Below, one piece after another: positions 53,735 through 63,955 of a stretch of DNA of 64,000 bases; positions within the stretch are counted from its first letter, which is position 1; the number at the start of each line of letters is the position of its first letter. The notes under the pieces are model-generated. The model was not told the origin of the DNA. It saw only the letters and a program-made list of their open reading frames with translations, and did not search any database. The translations under genes and the position numbers were made by a program. Source of the stretch: Holzapfeliella floricola DSM 23037 = JCM 16512 (GTDB taxonomy: Bacteria > Bacillota > Bacilli > Lactobacillales > Lactobacillaceae); assembly GCF_001436605.1 (NCBI RefSeq), contig NZ_AYZL01000016.1:124001-188000 (forward strand), read 5' to 3'.

Positions 53735-54562
53735 TTAGAACACCTCGAAATTAGTTCTTTCGATAACATTTCCTGGATTTACTTTGATTTGTTTGCTGAC
53801 AGGATCAACTTCTTCTAAATTTAGTAGCGAAACATAGTCTGCTACAGATTTTTCAGAAGTTTTGGCCTCACATAAGACAGAAATACCACTCACGTTCGCA
53901 TCAAACTCATTAACAAGATTGACCATACCATTAATAGTACCGCCACCTTTCATAAAATCATCAACAATCAAAACATTTGAATGCGGTTTTAGACTACGCT
54001 TAGCTAGTTCCATCTTTTCAAAGCGTGTACCAGAACTTGAAATATAGTTCACACTAATTGTTGGTCCTTCAGTAATTTTTGGCTTTCTTCTAACAATGAC
54101 AAACGGAACATTTAAGAAGCGGGCAACAGCGGCTGCTATTGGAGCTCCTTTTGTTTCGACAGTCATCACGACATCGATATCACTAAAAGCAAAATGTGTA
54201 GCTGTTAATTTACCAATTGCTTGTAAAAGCTGAGGATTGCCAATAATGTCTGATAGATATAAGAACCCACCAGGTAAAATTCGATCCTCATCATCAACAT
54301 TTTTGATTAATTCTTCAACCAAATTAATCGCATCTACTCTTCCCATGAACGGGATATAACGCACACCGCCTGCCGCTCCTGCAATGGTTTGCAAATAGCC
54401 ATTTTGGTTGGTCGCTAAAGTTTTTCTTAGAATAGAAAGGTCTTCACTGATTGATGATTTGGCAGAATCATACTTACTCGCAAAAAATGGTAGCGAAATC
54501 AATGTATGTGGTTTTGATAAAAGATATTGCGTCATATCAATAAGACGTTCTGATCGTTTCAT
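53735..54562 (-). CDS. purR: Pur operon repressor PurR
   Basis: This is the Bacillus-type PurR, not the LacI type. It represses purine synthesis genes and is relieved by PRPP. The 275-residue protein has an N-terminal winged helix (about 1-75, RSERLIDMTQYLLSKPH) and a phosphoribosyltransferase-like domain with the PRPP loop LIVDDFMKGGGTINGMV. ATG with GGAGG. It lies upstream of vanZ-glmU-prs and after veg. Confidence 0.95.
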   Translation of the reverse strand: MKRSERLIDMTQYLLSKPHTLISLPFFASKYDSAKSSISEDLSILRKTLATNQNGYLQTIAGAAGGVRYIPFMGRVDAINLVEELIKNVDDEDRILPGGFLYLSDIIGNPQLLQAIGKLTATHFAFSDIDVVMTVETKGAPIAAAVARFLNVPFVIVRRKPKITEGPTISVNYISSSGTRFEKMELAKRSLKPHSNVLIVDDFMKGGGTINGMVNLVNEFDANVSGISVLCEAKTSEKSVADYVSLLNLEEVDPVSKQIKVNPGNVIERTNFEVF

Positions 54563-54607
54563 AATTGTGCCTCCGTTTATATTTCTGTTTCAAGGATACC
54601 GCAAAAT

Positions 54608-54644
54608 AAAAAAAACCACTAGTAATTCTATAAAATTACTAATG
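54608..54644 (-). terminator. Terminator after veg
   Basis: On the minus strand CATTAGTAATT pairs with AATTACTAGTG (11 pairs, one wobble), and after one G a run of eight Ts follows. It lies between veg and purR. Confidence 0.7.
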
Positions 54645-54653
54645 ATTGTTCGG
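54645..54653 (-). promoter_or_regulatory. Possible PurBox core before purR
   Basis: Minus strand CCGAACAAT matches the core of the PurBox (CCGAAC followed by two W and T). The upstream part fits poorly and no second, inverted box is clear. It sits between the veg stop and the veg terminator, 83 bases before purR. Confidence 0.35.
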
Positions 54654-54659
54654 GAAAAT

Positions 54660-54908
54660 TTAAGCGTCTTGAACAACTTCAAATTCCAATTTTATATTTT
54701 CAGTTAATAAATCTGTATAGCTATAAGAAGCTCTTTCAAAGTGATTTTCTTCTTGGTCTAAATCAACCAAAAACACTGATGGGTAAGTTTTAGTTAGTGT
54801 TCCTTTACGTCGAGTAATCTTTTTACGACCGGCTTGCGCCACAACTGTAATATCTTCACCAATATGGTCTTCAAGTTGTTGCTTAATCTTTTGTAATGTC
54901 ATTAGCAT
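54660..54908 (-). CDS. veg: Veg protein
   Basis: Veg is a small, abundant Firmicutes protein linked to biofilm control in B. subtilis; its mechanism is not settled. The 82-residue product has the family core KIKQQLEDHIGEDITVVAQAGRKK and RRKGTLTKTYPSVFLVDLD. The first ATG (54906-54908) fits the GGGGAG site nine bases upstream. veg between rsmA and purR is the Bacillus arrangement. Confidence 0.93.
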   Translation of the reverse strand: MLMTLQKIKQQLEDHIGEDITVVAQAGRKKITRRKGTLTKTYPSVFLVDLDQEENHFERASYSYTDLLTENIKLEFEVVQDA

Positions 54909-54932
54909 ATGTTCACTCTCCCCTGCAACACT

Positions 54933-54961
54933 ATTATAACGAATTTGTCAAGGGATAGCAA
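54933..54961 (-). promoter_or_regulatory. Promoter of veg
   Basis: Minus strand: TTGCTA (54956-54961), 17-base spacer, TATAAT (54933-54938). The leader is about 20 nt. A TTGACA inside the spacer (54945-54950) is too close to the -10 to be used with it. Confidence 0.7.
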
Positions 54962-54986
54962 ATTTTTAGTCTTAAACTATATAATT

Positions 54987-55865
54987 TTACCTGAGTTGAA
55001 CACAGTTAGTCAACCGAATAAAGTCATTAATTGTTAATTGTTCTGCACGATAGTTTTCAGGAATGTTCGCATTTTTTAATATTAATTTAATATCCTCTGG
55101 CGACTTTCCTTTTGCTCCGAAAGCTTGCTTCAGATTATTATAGATTGTCTTTCTTCTTTGTTTAAATCCAGCATTGACAACCTGATCAAATAATTGATGA
55201 TCAAAAATCACATCTTGATATTTATTACCTGTCAATCTTAAATTTAGAATCGCTGAAGTTACTTTTGGTGCAGGATTAAATGATTTGGGTGGTACGGCGA
55301 AGCTGATTTCCGGATCACCAACCATTTGAACTGCAATTGATAATGGCCCCCAGTTTTTTGAGCCATGGTTAGCAACAATACGATCTGCTACTTCTTTTTG
55401 CATCAATACAGTCATAGAAGTCAACTTAAGTCGGCTTTCTAATAGTTTAAACATAATAGGTGTTGTAATGTAGTAAGGTAAATTGGCGACAATTTTTATG
55501 GGTTTATCTAAATCAAAATATACAGACAATTCTTTATCTAAATCTGCTTTCAATACATCTTGATTAATAATAGCAACGTTATCATACTCACTCAATACAT
55601 CATCTAAAACAGTAATAAAACGTTGATCAATTTCAAAACTAACGACTTTACAACCCGTTTCAGCAAGCTGTTGTGTAATAGAACCAATTCCTGGCCCTAC
55701 TTCAAGCACTTGATCTTCAGGTGTTATTTCAGCACTCTCAACAATATTTTCCAACACATTTAAGTCAGTTAGAAAGTTTTGTCCTAAACTTTTCTTTGCT
55801 CTTAGACCGTAGTCATGAATAATTTGTGATGTTTTTATTGGATCACCGATGGGTAAACTCTTCAT
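54987..55865 (-). CDS. rsmA: 16S rRNA dimethyladenosine transferase RsmA (KsgA)
   Basis: RsmA dimethylates two adjacent adenines near the 16S 3' end; loss gives kasugamycin resistance. The 292-residue protein shows AKKSLGQNFLTDLNVLENIV, the SAM loop VLEVGPGIGSITQQL and the catalytic NLPYYITTPI. The start overlaps the rnmV end by 23 bases. Confidence 0.97.
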   Translation of the reverse strand: MKSLPIGDPIKTSQIIHDYGLRAKKSLGQNFLTDLNVLENIVESAEITPEDQVLEVGPGIGSITQQLAETGCKVVSFEIDQRFITVLDDVLSEYDNVAIINQDVLKADLDKELSVYFDLDKPIKIVANLPYYITTPIMFKLLESRLKLTSMTVLMQKEVADRIVANHGSKNWGPLSIAVQMVGDPEISFAVPPKSFNPAPKVTSAILNLRLTGNKYQDVIFDHQLFDQVVNAGFKQRRKTIYNNLKQAFGAKGKSPEDIKLILKNANIPENYRAEQLTINDFIRLTNCVQLR

Positions 55866-56427
55866 AATTCTCCTTCACTTGTTTCATGGCAACTTCAAAT
55901 TCTACTTTGGTAATTTGAAATGTTGCACATTTTTTCTCTAATTGTTTTGCATTACCATAACCAATTTTTAACTGATTACCTAATTGCTCTCTTAAAAATC
56001 GTGCATTAGGCCCAAAAACTAAACCGTGTTCAATTAAATCGTGGCGAGTTACTTCTGGTTCATAAAGTTGTTGCGTTAAACGTGCGCCTTTTAACGCTTC
56101 AAGCAAGTCCACTTTTGATGCGTGTTCAATCCCTAAGCTCCCGCCAGATTTTTGGGGAACAGCTTTATCACGCGGCAAAAACGCCTGCTTAGCTTTGGGC
56201 AGGCGTTCTAAAATTTTTTTTCGAATTTTTTCACCATTAAAATCAGGATCAGTTAAAACAATGACCCCCGTTTTATGATAAGCCGTCTCAATCTGGTCTA
56301 AAATTGGTTCTGAAATTGCAGATCCTTGCGTTTGAATGGTTTTGATACCTGGAAAATAAAGATTTAACCGTTTGATATCATCTTTTCCTTCCACAACAAC
56401 CACTTCTTCAATTTTAAATTCAGTCAA
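55843..56427 (-). CDS. rnmV: Ribonuclease M5
   Basis: RNase M5 matures 5S rRNA. The 194-residue protein is a TOPRIM enzyme with the glutamate in VVVVEGKDDIKR, then LTDPDFNGEKIRKKI. The start is TTG at 56425-56427, lying out of frame inside the last codons of tatD (8-base overlap). I see no ribosome site before it, so translation may depend on tatD ribosomes. A few codons are uncertain. Confidence 0.92.
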   Translation of the reverse strand: MTEFKIEEVVVVEGKDDIKRLNLYFPGIKTIQTQGSAISEPILDQIETAYHKTGVIVLTDPDFNGEKIRKKILERLPKAKQAFLPRDKAVPQKSGGSLGIEHASKVDLLEALKGARLTQQLYEPEVTRHDLIEHGLVFGPNARFLREQLGNQLKIGYGNAKQLEKKCATFQITKVEFEVAMKQVKENYEEFTHR

Positions 56428-57192
56428 GATTATAAAATTTCAACGTATTACGATAAGTCGCATCAGCAACCTCTTCTACGTCGATTCCTTTCAATTCACT
56501 AATGGCTTTAGTTACATAATAAGTATAGCCTGGTTCGTTTTGCTTACCACGATAAGGTGTTGGCGTTAGATATGGCGCATCTGTTTCGACCATCATTCTA
56601 TCGAGCGGTGTTTGTATCACTGATTCATGAACTTCTTTAGCGTTTTTAAAAGAAGCCACACCACTATAAGAAACGTTCAACCCAAGATCTAAATAACGTT
56701 GTAATTGATCTGGGTTTCCGTTGAAACTGTGAATAACCCCACCATAAGTATCCACTTTACCGAAGTTTTTCAAAATCGCATAAGTATCTTCAAATGCATC
56801 CCTCGTATGAATGGAAACAGGTAACTTCATATCATAAGCCAACTGCAATTGACGTTCAAAAACTTCATGTTGTGTTGAACGTTTTGAAGCATCCCAGTGA
56901 TAATCCAATCCAATTTCGCCAACTGCAACTGTTTTTTCTTTTTGAAGCAACTCTTTTAAAACTGCTTCTTCTTGTTCATTGTATAGTTTTGCATCATCTG
57001 GGTGAAAACCAACTACTGCATAAAGCGGGTCAAACTCTTCACTCAGCTCAACTGCACGTTGATTCATGTCCGGATTTGACCCAATAATGGCCATGTCCGT
57101 AACCGTTAAATCTTTTGCACGTTGAATATACTCTGCCTCTTTACCTAAAAAAGGCGTATCGTTTAAATGCGTATGTGCATCAAATAATTTCA

Positions 57193-57193
<1 letters not shown>
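56420..57193 (-). CDS. tatD: TatD-family metal-dependent hydrolase
   Basis: TatD proteins are TIM-barrel metalloenzymes reported as 3'-5' exonucleases or D-aminoacyl-tRNA deacylases. The 257-residue protein has the metal pair HTHLN (H7, H9), the glutamate in VAVGEIGLDYHW, and VETDAPYLTPTPYRG. The ATG shares its A with the metG stop (TAATG). Confidence 0.94.
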
Positions 57194-59214
<2,021 letters not shown>

Positions 59215-59228
59215 TTATAATCGTTTAC

Positions 59229-59256
59229 AGTATATCACAATCATAATTCCTCTTAA
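59229..59256 (-). promoter_or_regulatory. Promoter of metG-tatD-rnmV-rsmA
   Basis: Minus strand: TTAAGA (59251-59256), 16-base spacer, TATACT (59229-59234) preceded by TGA (extended -10). The leader is about 22 nt, and no T-box is present. Confidence 0.6.
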
Positions 59257-59319
59257 TACTGCTCTTTTTAGGTATACTCTCAATTATAGCGATTTTTATT
59301 TCACAATGGCAAGGACAAC

Positions 59320-59352
59320 AAAAAAGATTGGCGAAATTCGCCAATCTTTTTT
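59320..59352 (-). terminator. Terminator of mgtA
   Basis: AAAAAAGATTGGCGAA and TTCGCCAATCTTTTTT form a 16-pair palindrome with a single central A. It overlaps the first bases of the mgtA stop codon. Ts follow on the minus strand. Confidence 0.88.
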
Positions 59353-62026
59353 AAATGAGTTCATCTTCATGTTGTAAGTAACGTTTTTTCACAATTGTCA
59401 CTAAAACAAAGTAAAATACCAACATTAGTAATACAAAGAATAAATAACTAAGAGGTAACACTTCAAATCCTAAGTCTTTCCCAAAATCCAAGTAAGGAAT
59501 AACTGTTCCAATAATCCCAGCGCCGATAGTCGACACCATTAGTGGGAATGAAGCCTTGGTTTGAATAAACGGAATACGTTTATCACGAAGTGCATGAATC
59601 ACCATTTCTTGTGTCCACAATGATTCAATAAACCAGCCAGTATTAAACATCATCATAAATTGTAATTGTTGTGCCTGATTCAAATCAAAATAAGTATGAC
59701 CTAACATTGCAGGTCCTAAAATAAAGAACAAGAACGCAAAGGTTAAAATATCAAAGACTGAACTCGTTGGACCAAAGTAAAACATAAACTTCTTAAGTCC
59801 CTTAGTTGACCAACTACGTGGTGTTTCTAGATATTTTTCACTCATCACATCAAATGGAATAGCTAGACACGAGATATCATAAATCATATTCAATAACAAT
59901 AATTGTAGCGGTTGCATAGGCAAAAATGGTAAGAGAAGACTGGCAAAAACCACTGAAAAAATATTCCCGAAGTTTGAACTAGAGGTCATTTTAATATACT
60001 TCATCGTATTACCAAATACTTTACGTCCTAATCGAACTCCTGTATCTAGCACTTTTAAATCTTTTTTCAGTAGAATAACATCTGCTGACTCTTTGGCAAT
60101 ATCAACCGCTGTGTCAACTGAAATTCCCACATCTGCTTCTTTCATTGCAGGAGCATCGTTAATACCATCACCCATAAATGCAACCGTATGACCATTAGTC
60201 CGAAGTTGACGAATAATCATACTTTTGTGTGCCGGTGTTAACTTAACAAAAATGTTATGAGACTCAACAATCTTAGCTAACTCGTCTGACGACTTATCTT
60301 CTAATTCTTGACCTGAGTAAATTTTATCAACATTTAAACCAACTTGTTTAGCAACAGCTCGTGTAATTAATTCATTATCACCTGTTAAAATTTTAACGTC
60401 GATGCCATCAACTTTTAGCTGTTCTAATGCTTGTTTAGTAGATTCTTTAGGTGGGTCTAAAAATGATAAATTCCCCAGAATAATCAAGTCACGCTCATCT
60501 GCAACAGAAAAAGCGCCGGCTGGACGAGGATTTTTTTGGTAAGCTAGCAAAATCACACGAAGACCATCTTCATTTAATGATTCAATTTGTTTTAGAATAC
60601 GTTGACGCATTGCATCATCAAGCTCTTTAACTTCACCATCAAGCTCATAATAGCGACTGACTTCTAGCATTTCTTCAGCCGCACCTTTAGTTACCAATAA
60701 TCGTTCATCATCACTGTTTTCAACTACGACACTCATTCGACGACGTTTAAAATCGAATGGAATTTCATCGATTTTGCGGTAATCTGACTTAATCTGATCA
60801 GTATCCAACTCTTTAGTTGCTTCTGACATAATGGCTTTATCCATCAGATTTTTCAATCCTGTTTGATAATAACTATTTAAATAAGCATAAGTTAAAACTT
60901 TAGGCTTTTCAGTATGATTCAAATCATAATGATACTCTAAAACAACTTTATCTTGCGTCAATGTTCCTGTCTTATCGGTTGTTAAAACTGTTGCAGAACC
61001 TAGATTTTGAATCGCATCGATGTTCTTCATGATAGTCCCATGTTTTGACATTTCAACTGATCCTTTAACCAGATTAGAAGTCACAATGACAGGCAACATT
61101 TCAGGTGTTAAGCCAACTGCAGTCGCAATCGCAAATACCAATGCATCAAGCCAGCTTCCCTTCAACAAGCCATTAATCAAAAAAACGAGCGGTGCAACAA
61201 CCAACATAAATCTGATTAATAGCCATGAAGTTGATTGAATGCCTTTATCAAAGGCCGTAACTTGTTTTGTTTTGGTAGATAATTCGCCTGCAATTTGACC
61301 AAAAACAGTTTTTGAACCAACACCTACAACAACGCCTAAGGCACTTCCACTTACAATGTTAGTGCCAGAGTAAGCCATGTTTTGGTAGCTAAGATAATCT
61401 TCATCATCTTTAGGTTTGGCAGTTGCAATTTTTTCAACTGGGGCAGATTCCCCATTTAGCGAACTCGTACTAGCAAATAAGTCTTTTGTTTGTAGCAAAC
61501 GCATATCTGCAGGTACCATATCTCCAGCAGATAGTGAAATAATATCCCCTACTGCCACTTTTTCTGTTGCAATTTCAAATGACTTTCCTTGGCGAATAAC
61601 ATTGGTCGTTACTTGGATCATTTTCATCAAGCTATCAACTGCGTTGCTTGATCGGCGACTTTGAAAAAAGCTCATCGAACCGCTAATAATAACCATTAAT
61701 AGCATGATTACTGTTGTTGCTACTGATCGGTCTTGCGGTGCTGAAAATACCCAATCTGTCATAAACGAAGCAATCGCCAAAATAATTAATACCACGGTAA
61801 AAGGTGTCACAAAAGCTTCGATAAATTGTTGAAGCTTCGTATCGCCGTTTCCATGAGAAACCTTATTTTCACCATATTGTTCTTGATGACTAGCCACTTG
61901 TTCATCTGATAATCCTGATGAACTCGTTTGTAATGCACTTAGAACTTCTTCGTTACTTTGGTGCGCATACAGTTTGATTTTTTCAATCTGTTGTTGCATA
62001 ACACCATTTCTCTTTTTTTCTAACAT
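59351..62026 (-). CDS. mgtA: Magnesium-translocating P-type ATPase MgtA
   Basis: MgtA imports Mg2+ at the cost of ATP. The 891-residue protein has the P-ATPase parts in order: cytoplasmic N-terminus, actuator loop (SSLNGESAPVEK), helix 4 (AVGLTPEMLPVIVTSNL), the phosphorylated aspartate in VLTTDKTGTLTQ, and MGDGINDAPAMKEADVGI. I choose ATG 62024-62026, nine bases after AAAGGAAG. The frame opens 11 codons earlier at a TTG inside that site. An M-box riboswitch lies upstream, in agreement with the function. Confidence 0.96.
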   Translation of the reverse strand: MLEKKRNGVMQQQIEKIKLYAHQSNEEVLSALQTSSSGLSDEQVASHQEQYGENKVSHGNGDTKLQQFIEAFVTPFTVVLIILAIASFMTDWVFSAPQDRSVATTVIMLLMVIISGSMSFFQSRRSSNAVDSLMKMIQVTTNVIRQGKSFEIATEKVAVGDIISLSAGDMVPADMRLLQTKDLFASTSSLNGESAPVEKIATAKPKDDEDYLSYQNMAYSGTNIVSGSALGVVVGVGSKTVFGQIAGELSTKTKQVTAFDKGIQSTSWLLIRFMLVVAPLVFLINGLLKGSWLDALVFAIATAVGLTPEMLPVIVTSNLVKGSVEMSKHGTIMKNIDAIQNLGSATVLTTDKTGTLTQDKVVLEYHYDLNHTEKPKVLTYAYLNSYYQTGLKNLMDKAIMSEATKELDTDQIKSDYRKIDEIPFDFKRRRMSVVVENSDDERLLVTKGAAEEMLEVSRYYELDGEVKELDDAMRQRILKQIESLNEDGLRVILLAYQKNPRPAGAFSVADERDLIILGNLSFLDPPKESTKQALEQLKVDGIDVKILTGDNELITRAVAKQVGLNVDKIYSGQELEDKSSDELAKIVESHNIFVKLTPAHKSMIIRQLRTNGHTVAFMGDGINDAPAMKEADVGISVDTAVDIAKESADVILLKKDLKVLDTGVRLGRKVFGNTMKYIKMTSSSNFGNIFSVVFASLLLPFLPMQPLQLLLLNMIYDISCLAIPFDVMSEKYLETPRSWSTKGLKKFMFYFGPTSSVFDILTFAFLFFILGPAMLGHTYFDLNQAQQLQFMMMFNTGWFIESLWTQEMVIHALRDKRIPFIQTKASFPLMVSTIGAGIIGTVIPYLDFGKDLGFEVLPLSYLFFVLLMLVFYFVLVTIVKKRYLQHEDELI

Positions 62027-62180
62027 GTTTGTCAACTTCCTTTCAAAAACAAAAGGCAAGTACTCAGCTATTTAAGTAAACCCTTAAATTCTGCCATGAT
62101 ACAAAATTAAATAAGGGGGTAAAATGTGACACATTGTACATTGAACACTCGCTCAGTTTTAACACTATATGGCGTTTTGC
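62027..62180 (-). other. Distal part of the mgtA leader
   Basis: About 150 nt lie between the riboswitch terminator and mgtA. The only structure I see is a modest stem of CCCTTA with TAAGGG (62081-62086, 62112-62117), extended after a bulge by AATT pairs. There is no convincing small ORF or second promoter. The stem could hold a second control step. Confidence 0.35.
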
Positions 62181-62334
62181 AAAAAAAATACAAAGCTATC
62201 TGGAAAAAGCCTTACTCCGACTGTTTCTGTTTGACCCATTGGCATCTGTCGATGTTCTGGGCAATAGCGTATATCCAATATAGGAGCCTCACCTAACTGT
62301 TCAGTTATTAAATTAGTTACAGTTTATAACTTAC
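62181..62334 (-). promoter_or_regulatory. M-box (ykoK) Mg2+ riboswitch with terminator
   Basis: Minus strand reads through all the hallmarks of the M-box: GTTAGGTGAGGCTCCTATAT, then ATACGCTATTGCCCAGAA, CATCGACAGATGCCAATGGG and TCAAACAGAAACAGTCGG. A short stem AAGGCT/AGCTTT (62194-62214) and a run of eight Ts (62181-62188) follow as expression platform. In known M-boxes Mg2+ binding favours the terminator, so mgtA is on when Mg2+ is low. Confidence 0.93.
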
Positions 62335-62340
62335 GTTCAA

Positions 62341-62368
62341 TATATAGCACAAGACAAGACGAAGTCAA
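62341..62368 (-). promoter_or_regulatory. Promoter of the mgtA transcript
   Basis: Minus strand: TTGACT (62363-62368), 16-base spacer, TATATA (62341-62346); TATATT two bases on gives an 18-base spacer. It is directly before the riboswitch. Confidence 0.65.
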
Positions 62369-62393
62369 CTATAATTACTTCAATTATTGAAAT

Positions 62394-62422
62394 AAAAAAA
62401 CACTCATCTAAAATGAGTGTTT
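62394..62422 (-). terminator. Terminator of lemA-tpm
   Basis: AAACACTCAT and ATGAGTGTTT (62398-62407, 62413-62422) form a 10-pair stem with a T run on the minus strand. It overlaps the stop codon of the tpm gene. Confidence 0.85.
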
Positions 62423-63245
62423 AAATACTTGCGCCGCCGCCGCCTGATGAACCACCGCCACCAGAAAAGCCGCCACCTCCTCCAGAAAATCCACCGCCAG
62501 ATGAATTTCCTGAAGAACCACCAAGTAGCATCCCTAGCAAGAAGCCGGTTCCACCGGATCCGCCAGAGCCACCTCCTCGGGAAATAAAAATAATAAAAAT
62601 AATAATCATCACAATAATTGCAAAAATACCTGGTCCAGACTCATCTGAACTAGCTTTTTTAGCATTTTCTCGGTACTTATTGACCTTATTTTGAACACCA
62701 CTATCTTGCAATGAGGTAAGCTGATATTCTTGGTCAACAACTACACTAACTGCACTGAATACGTTATTCAAACCTTGGTCAATTATCGTTTTGTCTTTTG
62801 ATTTAAGCTTATCTTTTTCATTAAGCAGAATTTGCTTACTTAATGAATCAGGCAAAGCACCTTCAAGACCGTAGCCGACTTCGATTCGAACATTTTGGCT
62901 ACCTTCGTTATAGCCAAAAAGAATCAAAATACCGTTGTTATCACTTTTATTCCCTAACCGCCACTTTTGAAATAAATCGGTGGCATAGGTGTTCAAATCG
63001 CCATCTGTTGAATCAACGACGGCAACTGCTATTTGAGGTTTTTCTTTGCTAGTTGAATAAAGTTGATTTTGATCTTCAATATTTTCTTTAGTCTTATCTG
63101 ATAAAATATTCAGTTCATCATAATAAGGTGTATTGGGGATATTAATCATCGCATCCACAGTCGTTGTTTGCTGATTACTACTCAAAATAATCGCGATTAA
63201 AGCCACCAATAATCCACTTAAAAGACTAAAATTAAGTCGTTTCAC
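62421..63245 (-). CDS. TPM-domain membrane protein (YgcG-like)
   Basis: The 274-residue protein has a signal sequence or N-terminal anchor (1-23), a TPM domain (about 35-180, with IAVAVVDSTDGDLNTYATDLFQKW and VRIEVGYGLEGALPD), a membrane helix (about 206-225) and a Gly/Ser-rich tail. The family is linked to photosystem repair in plants; its bacterial role is unknown. The start is GTG at 63243-63245, five bases after the lemA stop and without a good ribosome site, so coupling to lemA is likely. LemA-TPM pairs are common. Confidence 0.85.
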   Translation of the reverse strand: MKRLNFSLLSGLLVALIAIILSSNQQTTTVDAMINIPNTPYYDELNILSDKTKENIEDQNQLYSTSKEKPQIAVAVVDSTDGDLNTYATDLFQKWRLGNKSDNNGILILFGYNEGSQNVRIEVGYGLEGALPDSLSKQILLNEKDKLKSKDKTIIDQGLNNVFSAVSVVVDQEYQLTSLQDSGVQNKVNKYRENAKKASSDESGPGIFAIIVMIIIFIIFISRGGGSGGSGGTGFLLGMLLGGSSGNSSGGGFSGGGGGFSGGGGSSGGGGASI

Positions 63246-63249
63246 TTAC

Positions 63250-63897
63250 TTAGATTACTCTCATTGACTGTGGAAGAATCAAGGCTGCTGAAGACGATGA
63301 CGTTGTGTTTGTTGTATTACCAAAGTCAACTGTTGGTGCTGTTTTAGCCTCATCAACTGCCTTAAAGTATGTTTTCGAACCTAATCCCATCATATTAGCC
63401 ACGATGTTTTTAGGGAAACCAACAACAGTTTTGTTATATGTTGAAACAGCATCATTATAACGTTTACGTTCAGTTGCAATGCGGTTTTCTGTTCCTTCAA
63501 GCTGTGTCATCAAGGTTTGAACGTTAGCATTTGAACCTAATGTTGGATAATTTTCACCAATCACATTGATCAATGTTCCAACAGATTGGTCCAATTGACC
63601 ATTAGCATCCATTTTTTCTTGATTTGATTTGGCATTGCCGTAGCTTGTACGAGCTTTAGCAATATCACCAAAAACTTTTTGTTCTTGTCCCATACTTCCT
63701 TTTACAGAATTAACTAAGTTAGGGATTAAATCATAACGGCGTTGCATTTGGTTTTCAACTTGTGCCCATTGAGAGTCAACATCTTGACTACTTTTAGCTA
63801 GGCTGTTGTAAGTTGAAATAAAGAAAATAACAACGACAGCAATTACCGCTAAGATACCCCATACCCAAGGACTAACACGACGTTTGTTTTGATTCAT
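63250..63897 (-). CDS. lemA: LemA family protein
   Basis: The 215-residue protein has a short cytoplasmic end, one membrane helix (about 11-30) and a helical extracellular domain with QVENQMQRRYDLIPNLVNSVKG, the signature of LemA. Function in bacteria is not settled. Its start ATG is preceded by an ATGGAG-type site. It is first in the lemA-tpm unit. Confidence 0.93.
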   Translation of the reverse strand: MNQNKRRVSPWVWGILAVIAVVVIFFISTYNSLAKSSQDVDSQWAQVENQMQRRYDLIPNLVNSVKGSMGQEQKVFGDIAKARTSYGNAKSNQEKMDANGQLDQSVGTLINVIGENYPTLGSNANVQTLMTQLEGTENRIATERKRYNDAVSTYNKTVVGFPKNIVANMMGLGSKTYFKAVDEAKTAPTVDFGNTTNTTSSSSAALILPQSMRVI

Positions 63898-63949
63898 AAT
63901 AGAATAAACTCCATTCTTTCAAATATAAATTACTAAACTATGGTACTTA

Positions 63950-63955
63950 ATTATA
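63950..63955 (-). promoter_or_regulatory. Candidate -10 of lemA
   Basis: Minus strand TATAAT (63950-63955), 52 bases before lemA. The best -35 is TTGCAT 16 bases upstream. The remaining bases to 64000 show no gene. Confidence 0.45.

Noticed and set aside
54945-54950. TTGACA before veg taken as its -35 box
   Set aside because: It is only six bases from TATAAT. TTGCTA at 54956-54961 has the correct 17-base spacing.
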